The translations under genes and the position numbers were made by a program. Positions 16,914 to 25,800 of a stretch of DNA of 64,000 nucleotides are shown one piece after another. The stretch spans positions 62,001 through 126,000 of the forward strand of contig NZ_JANHOF010000003.1 in the NCBI RefSeq assembly GCF_024498075.1, given 5' to 3'. This DNA is from Paenibacillus mendelii (lineage in GTDB: Bacteria; Bacillota; Bacilli; Paenibacillales; Paenibacillaceae). Under the pieces are notes generated by a model, which saw only the letters and a program-made list of their open reading frames with translations, was not told the origin of the DNA and searched no databases. Position 1 is the stretch's first letter. Every line of letters starts with the position of its first letter.

Positions 16914-17756
16914 ATGTCGTCGATGAGCTCCAAGTCGGACGGTGAAATGTCTAAGGGGATTCCGAACCTGGCGAAGAAGCCGTTTGATAAAGCTTCTTTT
17001 GTTCTGAGATTCACGCTGCTCTCGATGCTGGTGCTGACCATCTTCAGTTTCATAAGCTTCGACTATAAAGACATTCGAGTGTTTGCCGCAATCGGTGAGG
17101 CCATTAACAATCTCGTTGCGATGTTTTCGAAGGCCCAATTTACGAACTTTACGTTCCAGGATGCTCTGCTTGCCGTTCTGGTAACGATCTGCCTGGCCTT
17201 ATTGACGACTGTTTTCGGGGCAGTCATTGCGCTTTTCTTCGGTCTGTTGGCAGCGCGCAATCTCTCCAGTCCGCTGCTCTCTTCCTTAATTAAAGGCGGA
17301 GTAGCCTTTATCAGGGCTGTTCCAACCGTATTGTGGGTTCTCATTTTCGCCGTTCCTGCGGGGCTTGGGAGTGTGGCGGCTGTAATCGGCATGACGTTCC
17401 ACTCTATCGGATACTTGATTAAAGCCTACTCGGAGTCGTTCGAGGAATTGGATAAAGGCATGATCGAGGCGCTGCGAAGCAGTGGCGCCGGTTGGTGGCA
17501 TATCGTGTTTCAAGCGGTCATCCCTTCCTCCAAGTCTTATCTTATGTCGTGGACGTTCATGAGGTTTGAGATTAATTGCGGAGCGGCGGTTGCGATGGGA
17601 GCAGCTGCCGGAGCAGGCGGAGTCGGCTTCGATATGTTTATGGCGAGCTCATTCTATTTGGATATGCGTGAAGTGGGAGCGATCACTTGGCTCATCTTGT
17701 TATTCGCACTCGTAATGGAAACGTCGGCTACCCATTTGAAAAACAAGCTTAAATAG
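16914..17756 (+). CDS. phnE: Phosphonate ABC transporter permase 2
   Basis: 280 residues, preceded by the strong site GGAGGTGAGG. The protein has about six membrane helices. IRAVPTVLWVLIFAVPAG carries the FIRAVPT hallmark of PhnE, and MIEALRSSGAGWWHIVFQAV is the ATPase-contact loop. Compared with the first permease it has a longer cytoplasmic N-terminus. It ends the transporter part of the operon. The secreted metallophosphoesterase gene starts only 28 bp later without a terminator, so surface enzyme and importer are probably co-expressed. Confidence 0.9.
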   Translation: MSSMSSKSDGEMSKGIPNLAKKPFDKASFVLRFTLLSMLVLTIFSFISFDYKDIRVFAAIGEAINNLVAMFSKAQFTNFTFQDALLAVLVTICLALLTTVFGAVIALFFGLLAARNLSSPLLSSLIKGGVAFIRAVPTVLWVLIFAVPAGLGSVAAVIGMTFHSIGYLIKAYSESFEELDKGMIEALRSSGAGWWHIVFQAVIPSSKSYLMSWTFMRFEINCGAAVAMGAAAGAGGVGFDMFMASSFYLDMREVGAITWLILLFALVMETSATHLKNKLK

Positions 17757-17784
17757 AATATCCGAGCCAAAGGGGAAAAGGACG

Positions 17785-20700
17785 ATGAAGATGAAAATGA
17801 AAATGGCAAGATTACTGACACTTACTCTAGCGATATTAATGCTGATGTCAAGCTCTGTGTTTGCTTCCACTCAAGCAGAAGAAGGCCCCTCCACTTCGCC
17901 GCAGGCTGCTGAGCCAAGCCATATCGAAGGGCTGATCTTTGATCCAGCGAAGAGTAACTCCGTCCAGCTTCAGAAGAAGCTGGACAATATTCCAGCCACA
18001 TTTGAGATGCGCGCGAAATTTGCAGTAAATCCCAATCACCGCCAAATTTTGTTTGGGAATTTTCGCTCGGGAGCGAGCACTTCGTTTGGGATTGAGCTTA
18101 CCGTCAATAATCAGCTTCGTTATTTTGAGCTTATCAATGGCAATGTGATTGATAAATCGACCGTTGGCAAATCGGTTACGACGGGTGAATGGACCCATCT
18201 GGCTGTTATAAGAGATGCTGCGAATAAGAGAATTACCTTTATTCAAGATGGTGCTGTCATTGATACTTTTGAAAATCTGGATTTGCCGGAGCAGGTTCAG
18301 CTCGTGAATCTGCATGGCATCGGTGCGGATACAAGAGACCAACATCACATAAGAGCAGAGGTATCGGAAGTGAGATTGTGGAACGATGTTCGTACGTTGG
18401 ATGAAATTAAGGACAATGCCAGCGTAGGGATTAAAGGTGATGAGGAAGGATTAAAGCATGCTTGGACGCTTGACAGCTCCGTAGAGAACGGCCTAAATGT
18501 GGTACATGATAAAGCCGGTAAAAATAATGGCACCGCAATCGGATTCCAAAAAGAGGTTGAGATCGAAACGCCTTATGTGAGCGAGTTTACAGGAAGCGGC
18601 ATCGATTTTTCCGATGGCCAATTGGAAATTGCGGCAAAAGAACGTCTTTCTGCTGCGCCCCGTACGGTTGAAGCATGGGTGAATGTGCCTGCTAATACGC
18701 CAAGCGAAAAGCGTGTGGGAGTTATTTTAGGTAATTATTTTGATCATTACTACCGCGATATCGCACGCTTTAACTTTGAAGTTACGACCAACGGGAAGCC
18801 AAGAATCTATTGGAAATCCCACGCTGATTATGAGCTGAGTTATACGGCGAATGTCAATGTTAATGTTGGCGATTGGGTGCATGTCGCGATGGCATTGGAT
18901 GACACAGACAATACCGCGACTACATATATCAACGGTAAAAAGATTAATGAGGCCTACATGACATCACCTATTCCAACCAGCATACCCGTTAGTGAGCTGA
19001 AAATCGGTTCGGATTATAGAGGATATGCCGAGGATGGCAAGCCTCTTATGACATTCAACGGTCAAATCGCCGATGTTCGCGTATGGTCTACAGTTAGAAC
19101 GGACGAAGAGATCAAAGCGAATTACAATGTTTCCTTGCAAGGAAATGAAACGGGATTGATGGGGAATTGGAAGCTGAATAACGGCAGCCACGATGTATAT
19201 CCAGATACATCCGTCAATCAGAACGATGGGCTGGTCTACGACGATGAGACGGAAAATTGGCTTGAGCCTGAATTTGCACAAGGAGATTATACGATCGCCG
19301 TATTGCCAGACACACAGTATTTCGTGGAGCACCATCCGGCTGCGTTCAAAAATTATATGACCTGGATGAAGGACCATGCGGACGATATGAATATTAAACT
19401 CGCAATTGGTGTAGGCGATATCGTTAATAATCCGGGAAGCACGGCGGAATGGAATACGGCATCCGAAGGGATGTCCATCTTGGATGGTACCCTTCCTTAT
19501 GTGTTTGTGCCCGGGAATCATGATTATAACAATCAAACGGGTCGAATTACGACGAATTTCAACAAATATTTCCCATACAGCAAGTATTCCCAAGCATCCA
19601 CCTTTGGCGGAGCATATGTAGAAGGGAAAATGGACAATACATACCATTACTTCGACATTAATGGGATGAAGTATATGATTATTGCATTGGAGTATGGGCC
19701 GGATGATAGCGTATTGGCTTGGGCCAATGAATTAGCGGCAGAAAATCCAGACAAAAGAATTATTGTGACTACACATGCTTACATGTATCACACGGGTGAG
19801 CAGATTTCTCTTGAGCATATGGATGACCCTGGTTCATACATGCCTGGCGGTAATAACGGTGACGATATGTGGAATGAATTTGTAAGCAAGCACGAGAACA
19901 TAGTGCTGGTATTATCCGGACATATTGGTTATCCTGATCTAATTGTAAGAGAAGATATCGGCGTGAATGGCAATGCTGTTAAGCAGGTTTTAACGGATGC
20001 CCAATTCATGGCGTATGACTTGGGTATGGTGATGTTAATGACGTTCAAGGAAGGCAGCGACGATGTCGAGGTCAATTGGTATTCCGTTACGAAGGATAAG
20101 CTCTTCCGTGCAAAAAACCAGTTTTCGATGGAATTGAACTTGACTGGCGATGAAAATTCGAATCCGAACCCCGATCAGATGCTGCTTGCTGCAGCAGATC
20201 AAACGGTGAGCAAGGGCAGCACCTTTACGGTACCGGTTACGGTTGACCGTGCATCCAAATTAGTAGGCATTGAAGGTCTCATTAATTTCAATAAAGATCT
20301 GTTAGCACTTGAAAAATTTGAGTTTGCTGCTTTTAAGGAAACAAGTGCGCATAACACAGCTGTGCCAGGCAAAGTGAGCTTTGCAGGTGTATCTAATACG
20401 GCGGTAGGAACCGATGAGAACACGGTGATAGCTAATATAGTGTTCCGTGCAAAAGCCGACATTGTGAATAATGAAAAGGCGACGATTTCTTTTGCAAATG
20501 TACAAGCCGTAACGGAGAATGCTGCAGGCGACCCTGAGCATACACCTATTGGTACAAAGGATGCTTCTATTACGATTACCAGCTTCACATTAGGCGATGT
20601 CAATGGGGATCATAAATTGGATATCTTGGACGCAACAGAGATCCTGAAGCTGATTGTTGCTGCGCCAAACGAAGAGAATGAAGCAAAGCTTGCTGCTGCA

Positions 20701-20793
20701 GATGTTAATGGTGATAACGTTGTCGATACAGCTGATGTTCTATCCTTACTGCAGATGATTGCGGATCGGATTGCCGCGCCTGTTAACCCATAA
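17785..20793 (+). CDS. Secreted LamG-metallophosphoesterase with cohesin-like and C-terminal dockerin domains
   Basis: 1002 residues. The signal peptide ends near SSSVFASTQA. Two LamG/concanavalin-type domains lie at ~30-240 and ~265-470 (TGEWTHLAVIRDA and VGDWVHVAMALDD). A calcineurin-type phosphoesterase follows at ~500-760: PDTQYFVEHH, VGDIVNN, PGNHDYNN, TTHAYMYHTG and SGHIGYPD carry the metal ligands. A cohesin-like beta domain lies at ~795-930. A type I dockerin closes the protein at ~935-1000, with two calcium loops, DVNGDHKLDILDATEI and DVNGDNVVDTADVLSL. Dockerins bind cohesins; the next gene encodes a cohesin protein with SLH anchors. The position 28 bp behind phnE suggests release of phosphate or a phosphonate from an extracellular ester. 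Base composition is visibly more AT-rich than in the flanking kilobases. Confidence 0.9.
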   Translation: MKMKMKMARLLTLTLAILMLMSSSVFASTQAEEGPSTSPQAAEPSHIEGLIFDPAKSNSVQLQKKLDNIPATFEMRAKFAVNPNHRQILFGNFRSGASTSFGIELTVNNQLRYFELINGNVIDKSTVGKSVTTGEWTHLAVIRDAANKRITFIQDGAVIDTFENLDLPEQVQLVNLHGIGADTRDQHHIRAEVSEVRLWNDVRTLDEIKDNASVGIKGDEEGLKHAWTLDSSVENGLNVVHDKAGKNNGTAIGFQKEVEIETPYVSEFTGSGIDFSDGQLEIAAKERLSAAPRTVEAWVNVPANTPSEKRVGVILGNYFDHYYRDIARFNFEVTTNGKPRIYWKSHADYELSYTANVNVNVGDWVHVAMALDDTDNTATTYINGKKINEAYMTSPIPTSIPVSELKIGSDYRGYAEDGKPLMTFNGQIADVRVWSTVRTDEEIKANYNVSLQGNETGLMGNWKLNNGSHDVYPDTSVNQNDGLVYDDETENWLEPEFAQGDYTIAVLPDTQYFVEHHPAAFKNYMTWMKDHADDMNIKLAIGVGDIVNNPGSTAEWNTASEGMSILDGTLPYVFVPGNHDYNNQTGRITTNFNKYFPYSKYSQASTFGGAYVEGKMDNTYHYFDINGMKYMIIALEYGPDDSVLAWANELAAENPDKRIIVTTHAYMYHTGEQISLEHMDDPGSYMPGGNNGDDMWNEFVSKHENIVLVLSGHIGYPDLIVREDIGVNGNAVKQVLTDAQFMAYDLGMVMLMTFKEGSDDVEVNWYSVTKDKLFRAKNQFSMELNLTGDENSNPNPDQMLLAAADQTVSKGSTFTVPVTVDRASKLVGIEGLINFNKDLLALEKFEFAAFKETSAHNTAVPGKVSFAGVSNTAVGTDENTVIANIVFRAKADIVNNEKATISFANVQAVTENAAGDPEHTPIGTKDASITITSFTLGDVNGDHKLDILDATEILKLIVAAPNEENEAKLAAADVNGDNVVDTADVLSLLQMIADRIAAPVNP

Positions 20794-20802
20794 ACTTACC
20801 GT

Positions 20803-20836
20803 ATACAGGGAAGGCAGCGAATTGCCTTCCCTGTAT
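20803..20836 (+). terminator. Perfect 14-bp stem hairpin between dockerin and cohesin genes
   Basis: ATACAGGGAAGGCA (20803-20816) and TGCCTTCCCTGTAT (20823-20836) are perfect complements with the 6-base loop GCGAAT. No T-run follows, so it may be an mRNA-stabilising or partially terminating intercistronic element rather than a full terminator. Confidence 0.6.
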
Positions 20837-20857
20837 GCATAGAAAAGGACGATCAAT

Positions 20858-22498
20858 ATGAAGAAGCGAAGCTTATTGATAGCTTGTTCTCTTATCCTAT
20901 CACTGATGGTTCAAAGCATTGTATTTGCCGAACCGGCACCAGCCTCCGCACAACCTGAATTGGAGGTCAAATCTGCACGTGCTTATGCCGGCAATACCTC
21001 GACTGTCGATATTGTATTAAATCATCCGAAGGGACTCCAAACATTTGAGTTTCAACTGGAATATGATCACGCTGCTCTCGAATTATCGAATGAAACGGCT
21101 GTAAAAGGGAAAGATGTGGCGGATTGGCTCTATCAGTACAAGGTCGATCCGGTCCATGGAACGGTGAGAGTCGCTGCTGTCAATTCCACTGGTTTTCAGA
21201 CGGATGAATCGGCTGTCATTATGAGTATGACGTTTAAAGCCAAAGGCACTGCAGGTATAAAAACGTACATCATCACGGATTTGAAGGGCTTTATCGACAT
21301 TCATACACCAGCAGACATAACAAGCAAGACCGGGACTTTCGAAATTATGTCATCTGGCGTCATTATGAACCCGACACCAGAAGAACCAACGGATAAGCTC
21401 AAGGAGAAGATCATACTTCATCCGATTGTGGACTCCAATGGGCATGCAGCTGCCAGTGTCGATGACAAAGATATTGCTGCAGTTATCCTAAATGACAAGT
21501 CGGGAAGCGTCACGATTAAAGTTGATGTTCCAACATCTGCAGCAAGTGTTGAGGTAGGGTTTGGCAAGACATCTGTTGACCGTATGGCCGCGAGTGACAA
21601 GAAGCTCGTCATCCATACCCCGATCGGCGATATTGCACTGGATAAAGCAATGCTCACACAAGTTGGAGGCAAGGACCTGGTCATCAAGATCGAAAAAGCG
21701 GCGGATGTGGATCACAAGCCGGCTAGAACCCTTACTATTGTAGCAGATGGCAAGCCTATAGCTGTTTTCAATGGTGTCATTAAGATTTCTATTCCATATG
21801 TGGAAGAAACGACTGAAACAAGTGAAAATATCGTCGTGTATCGTCTAGACGGCAATAAAAAAGTAATAATCCCTCAAACGATAGTGATCGATGGCAAGGT
21901 TGTATTTGTAACACAGCAGGCCTCCACCTTTGCGATCGGTTATAATCCGAAAGGTTTCACAGATTCAACAGGGCATTGGGCGAAGAATGATATCGATTTT
22001 GTAACGGCAAGAGAACTGTTCTTAGGAGTTGCAGACCGAACGTTTGCACCGAATAAAACGATGACTAGAGGTATGCTGATAACCGTACTCGGCAGACTTG
22101 ATAAATCTGAGACGGACGGTCAAACACCAGGCTTTACAGATGTTCATACTGGAAAATACTATGCACCCTATATTGCATGGGCAAACGACAACGGAATTGT
22201 TAAAGGGACTGGCAATGGCAGGTTCGCTCCGGAAAAGGCTGTAACCAGAGAAGAAATGGCATTAATGATTGCGAGCTATGCTAAATATTCCAAGATGACA
22301 TTAGTCCAAACAAGTGTAGAGCGCAAATTTGCAGATGAAGCCGAGATATCTTCTTGGGCATTGCCAGCAATAAAAGCCATGCAAACCTCTGGTGTCCTCA
22401 CAGGCAAGCCAGATAACAAATTTGACCCCAAGGGGACAGCAACAAGAGCAGAAATAGCAAAAGTGATTCGTATGATGATTGACCAAACCGTGCAGTAA
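20858..22498 (+). CDS. Cohesin-domain surface protein with three SLH repeats (anchoring scaffoldin-like)
   Basis: 546 residues. A signal peptide covers residues 1-25 (IVFAEPAPASA). A cohesin-type domain lies at ~32-165: VDIVLNHPKGLQTFEFQLEY, then VSMTFKAKGTAG-like strands. A beta-rich linker domain without a clear family follows (~180-360). Three SLH motifs occupy 364-546: STGHWAKNDIDFVTARELFL, YYAPYIAWANDNGIVKGTG and ISSWALPAIKAMQTSGVLTG. SLH triplets bind pyruvylated cell-wall polymer, so the cohesin is displayed on the wall. The gene directly follows the dockerin-bearing phosphoesterase, so the simplest reading is that this protein tethers that enzyme to the cell surface. Both genes share a lower GC content than their neighbours. 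Cohesin-dockerin binding is inferred, not shown. Confidence 0.87.
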   Translation: MKKRSLLIACSLILSLMVQSIVFAEPAPASAQPELEVKSARAYAGNTSTVDIVLNHPKGLQTFEFQLEYDHAALELSNETAVKGKDVADWLYQYKVDPVHGTVRVAAVNSTGFQTDESAVIMSMTFKAKGTAGIKTYIITDLKGFIDIHTPADITSKTGTFEIMSSGVIMNPTPEEPTDKLKEKIILHPIVDSNGHAAASVDDKDIAAVILNDKSGSVTIKVDVPTSAASVEVGFGKTSVDRMAASDKKLVIHTPIGDIALDKAMLTQVGGKDLVIKIEKAADVDHKPARTLTIVADGKPIAVFNGVIKISIPYVEETTETSENIVVYRLDGNKKVIIPQTIVIDGKVVFVTQQASTFAIGYNPKGFTDSTGHWAKNDIDFVTARELFLGVADRTFAPNKTMTRGMLITVLGRLDKSETDGQTPGFTDVHTGKYYAPYIAWANDNGIVKGTGNGRFAPEKAVTREEMALMIASYAKYSKMTLVQTSVERKFADEAEISSWALPAIKAMQTSGVLTGKPDNKFDPKGTATRAEIAKVIRMMIDQTVQ

Positions 22499-22531
22499 AG
22501 GGCAGTTGAGTGTCGATGGCGGGTATAGGCT

Positions 22532-22581
22532 TACAACACGGCCCTGCATCCGTATCTTGTCGATTTGATGCTTAACGTATC
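22532..22581 (+). repeat. Right copy of ~50-bp direct repeat (remnant of a GntR/UTRA gene 3' end)
   Basis: TACAACACGGCCCT-G-CATCC and the following ~30 bases match 10640-10690 except for about two substitutions and a short indel. In the forward frame it reads YNTALHPYLVDL, the end of a UTRA domain, but no open frame precedes it. It is either a duplicated target site or the last trace of a deleted regulator gene. Confidence 0.7.
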
Positions 22582-22620
22582 GGAGCAAGACTACTCTTGG
22601 GAGGGTCTTGCTCCTTTCTT
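22582..22620 (+). terminator. Rho-independent terminator
   Basis: GGAGCAAGAC (22582-22591) pairs with GTCTTGCTCC (22605-22614), followed by TTTCTT. It lies immediately behind the GntR-gene remnant and could be the original terminator of that gene. Confidence 0.75.
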
Positions 22621-22831
22621 CGTCTTCGCAGCATTCAGCCATAATAATATGAAAAACTGAAGTAAAAGAAGAAAGAGGTTTATCATCTGGATACAACCAG
22701 CTTTTTCCAACTTTTTCTGCGTTTTTTTGGGTTTGTTTAATAGTAGGCCGCCTGCTACAGTTATGGCTGATACGTTTTGTATTAGGTAGGGATACGATAC
22801 GTTTCTGACGCTTTAACTATTCGAGATTGGA

Positions 22832-25800
22832 GTGGTGATCATTCTACGCAAGCTTATAGCGACCATCATCTGTATGGTGCTGCTGCTCGGGGCAAGTCTT
22901 CCCGCTGCAAGCGCAAGCGGGCTCGGCCAGTGGATCTGGTGGACGGAACAGGGCGATTCGTACACGACACTTGGCGCGAATTCCAGTATTACGATTCATA
23001 CCGGCAAGATGCAGATTATACCTCATTGCCCTGAGGGTACTGCTGATGGAATCAATTCTTGGACCGACCTCTATATCGTGGAGAGCGGGAGCATAACGGC
23101 ATTGTCCAACGGCGATGAACTCGAAGATGCCGGGGGCGGCGGTCCAAACTCCGTCATGGCATTGTCGAGCGGCATCTTCATCTCGGAGACGATCGGGTAC
23201 ACAGGTCCGGACGGGAAAATTCCACCTGGGGAGTATGCCATTGTCTTCGATGAATGCCAAGATGGCAAATTCAATTACCTGATAGACGGAGTCATTGATC
23301 CGGCATTTAAGGTGGAATATACGACGGGCGTCGTTCCGCCGCTTGATCTCACGAAGCTGAAGGAAGCAGCGGAGAAGGAAGCAAAGCGCTGGGAAAAGTA
23401 CAAGAAGTACGCAGAAAAGCTGTTCGCTCTCCAAAAAGCTGCCGATGCGGGCAGGAATCCGAATGAAAAGTTTGTGGATTTCCTCATGCGAAGCGGCCTC
23501 CAAGACCCCCGTACCATGGCGACGCTTCAACTAGCCAACCAAGCAAAGCATTATCAAGGCATTGCCGATGATCCCCCGGATCCGGACTTCAAGCATATCA
23601 CTCCTCTCGGCAATAGGCCGATTCTTGATTTTCAAAGCAATCATCCTCTCGATTCAACCATGCAATCACTCGCTAACGAAGCTGCAAACGAGCAAGCGAT
23701 CACCCGTCAGCTGTGGACGCTGCTAGAGAGATATCAAGGCGCGCAAGCAGCCGGCGACACGAATTGGGCGTTAACCCACGCATTGGCGCTGAATGACAAC
23801 ATCGACCTCCTGCTTAGTCAATTGCAGCGTACGAGTCAGCGTGTTTCACAATTTAACCAAGCCTTATCAAGCGATACCCAGCCGCTGAATGACAAAGCCG
23901 CGGGGCTGGAGCAGCTGCGTACGAGAGTAGCCGCCTCCGGGCTTACAGACGATGAAACCCGCTATTTGCGCAATCTGAACATGAGTGATACCGAGATCGC
24001 ACAATTCAAGGCACAGTTCATCGCTGGGGATTTCTTCTTCACGAAGCAGGAGATGCTGGCCGAAGGTTCTGGAATTGTTAGCGATCATAACCTGCTTGGT
24101 ACGAATCTGGTGACGTTCGGCTCCCATATTGTCAATGTCATCAATCAGCTTCTGCAGGATCCGACTGTCCGCAACGACGATCCGGTCGCGAAAGCAGGAG
24201 GACCTTATACCGCGAATGAAGGAACTGCGGTTATGCTGGATGGTTCGGCTTCGGCCAGCCCTGCCGGGATAACGGGATTCCAATGGGATTTGAACGGTGA
24301 CGGCGTATATGGGGATGCTCAAGGTGCATCGGTATCCCATACGTTCACGTCATCCTTCCAAGGTTACATCGGACTGAAAGTAACCGATGCAGCCGGTAAG
24401 GAAGCGGTTGATTATGCGAGAATAACGATTACAGACGTTAACCGCGCGCCTGTCATCACGGCTCAATCGCCGGCTGGGCGTCAAGTAGAGCAGTACATTG
24501 GCATGGCGGAAGCATTCAGCATAACGGCAGCCGATCCGGATCATGATGCAATCACGATTGAATGGTTCGTAGACGGCGTCTCTTCCGGTAACGGGAGCTT
24601 GTTTACATACCGGCCGGCCAGCGTGGGAATCCATGCGATTGACGCAGTCGTGACCGACGGCAGCCCGCTTGGCGGGGCCGTTCGCACCGGCTGGACAACG
24701 AAAGTGCTTCAGACACTGCCGGCGACCGTAACACTATCACCGCAGAGCAAGACGCTTCGAGTTGGCACTGTGCACACATTAACGGCAGCCGTCCTTGATG
24801 ATCAAGGCCAGGCCGTTGCCGGAATGCCGGTGACCCTCGACATAACCGGGGCAAATCCGGCATCGTTTACGGAAGCGACTGACAACAATGGTATCGCGAC
24901 ATTTCGTTATACCGGTACGAACGCAGGCGATGATCAAGCGACGGCCCAAGCAGCAGAGCTTACATCCAATACCGCCAGCGTACAATGGACGACAGAAGAT
25001 CAATCTCCACCGGTTACAACGGCCACGCTGACTCCGGCAGCGCCAGACGGCGCGAACGGCAATTATAAGTCCTCTGTCTCGATTATATTCGACGCACAGG
25101 ATGACAGCGGGATTGAGAAGACGGAATACCGTGTTAACGGCGGAACGTGGCAGATCTATCAGTCAACGCCAATTGTCGTAGCAGCCGAGGGTGACCATCG
25201 GGTTGAATACCGGAGCATCGACTTGATCGGCAATGTCGAAGCCATCAAGCAAGTATCGTTCACGATTGTCCTGCCGAAGCAGCCGCAGGCGCTCTTCTAC
25301 CCGGCTGGCCCCGGGAAGAACGTTGCCTTGCTGGAAGAACGCGCGAAGATAGAAGCCGTATCCAGCAACTACGACAGCGGCCACAGTGCGGACAACATGT
25401 TGAAATTCACCTACCATAACCCTTGGGCGACAAAAGTGAAGGATAATCAGTGGGTGAAAATCAGCTTGGCTGACGGGAAGCAGTACCTCATCGACCGGAT
25501 CCAGATCAAGCCGCGTCCATCTTTTGAAAGCCAGCGGGTAAAAGATTTCGAGGTTGCCATCTCGACAACGACCTTGGATGATGCGGCGTTTACGACTGTC
25601 ATTAAATCGTCAACCGCCAACAATGGAGAGCTGCAGGAATTTAAGCTGCCCAAACCGATGTGGGCCAAATATATTCTGTACCGCCCGCTTACGAATCATG
25701 GGAACAGCTCTGTGACTTCCACCCAGCAATTCAAAGTGAAAACCAGCCTGATCAGCGGTCAAACGGTCACCTTCAAGAACCTGTCTACGGATGAAGACAA

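Larger units (their letters stand above)
22499..22831 (+). other. Intergenic region: GntR-gene remnant, terminator and AT-rich promoter region
   Basis: 333 bp without an intact gene. From the left it holds a decayed copy of the 3' end of the GntR/UTRA gene (22532-22581), a terminator (22582-22620) and about 200 bp of AT-rich sequence that should carry the promoter of the 1624-residue protein. Confidence 0.6.

Noticed and set aside
10900..22498. Integrase or transposase inside the repeat-flanked block
   Set aside because: All genes in the block were assigned to regulators, phosphonate or surface functions; no recombinase was found, so active mobility is not claimed.
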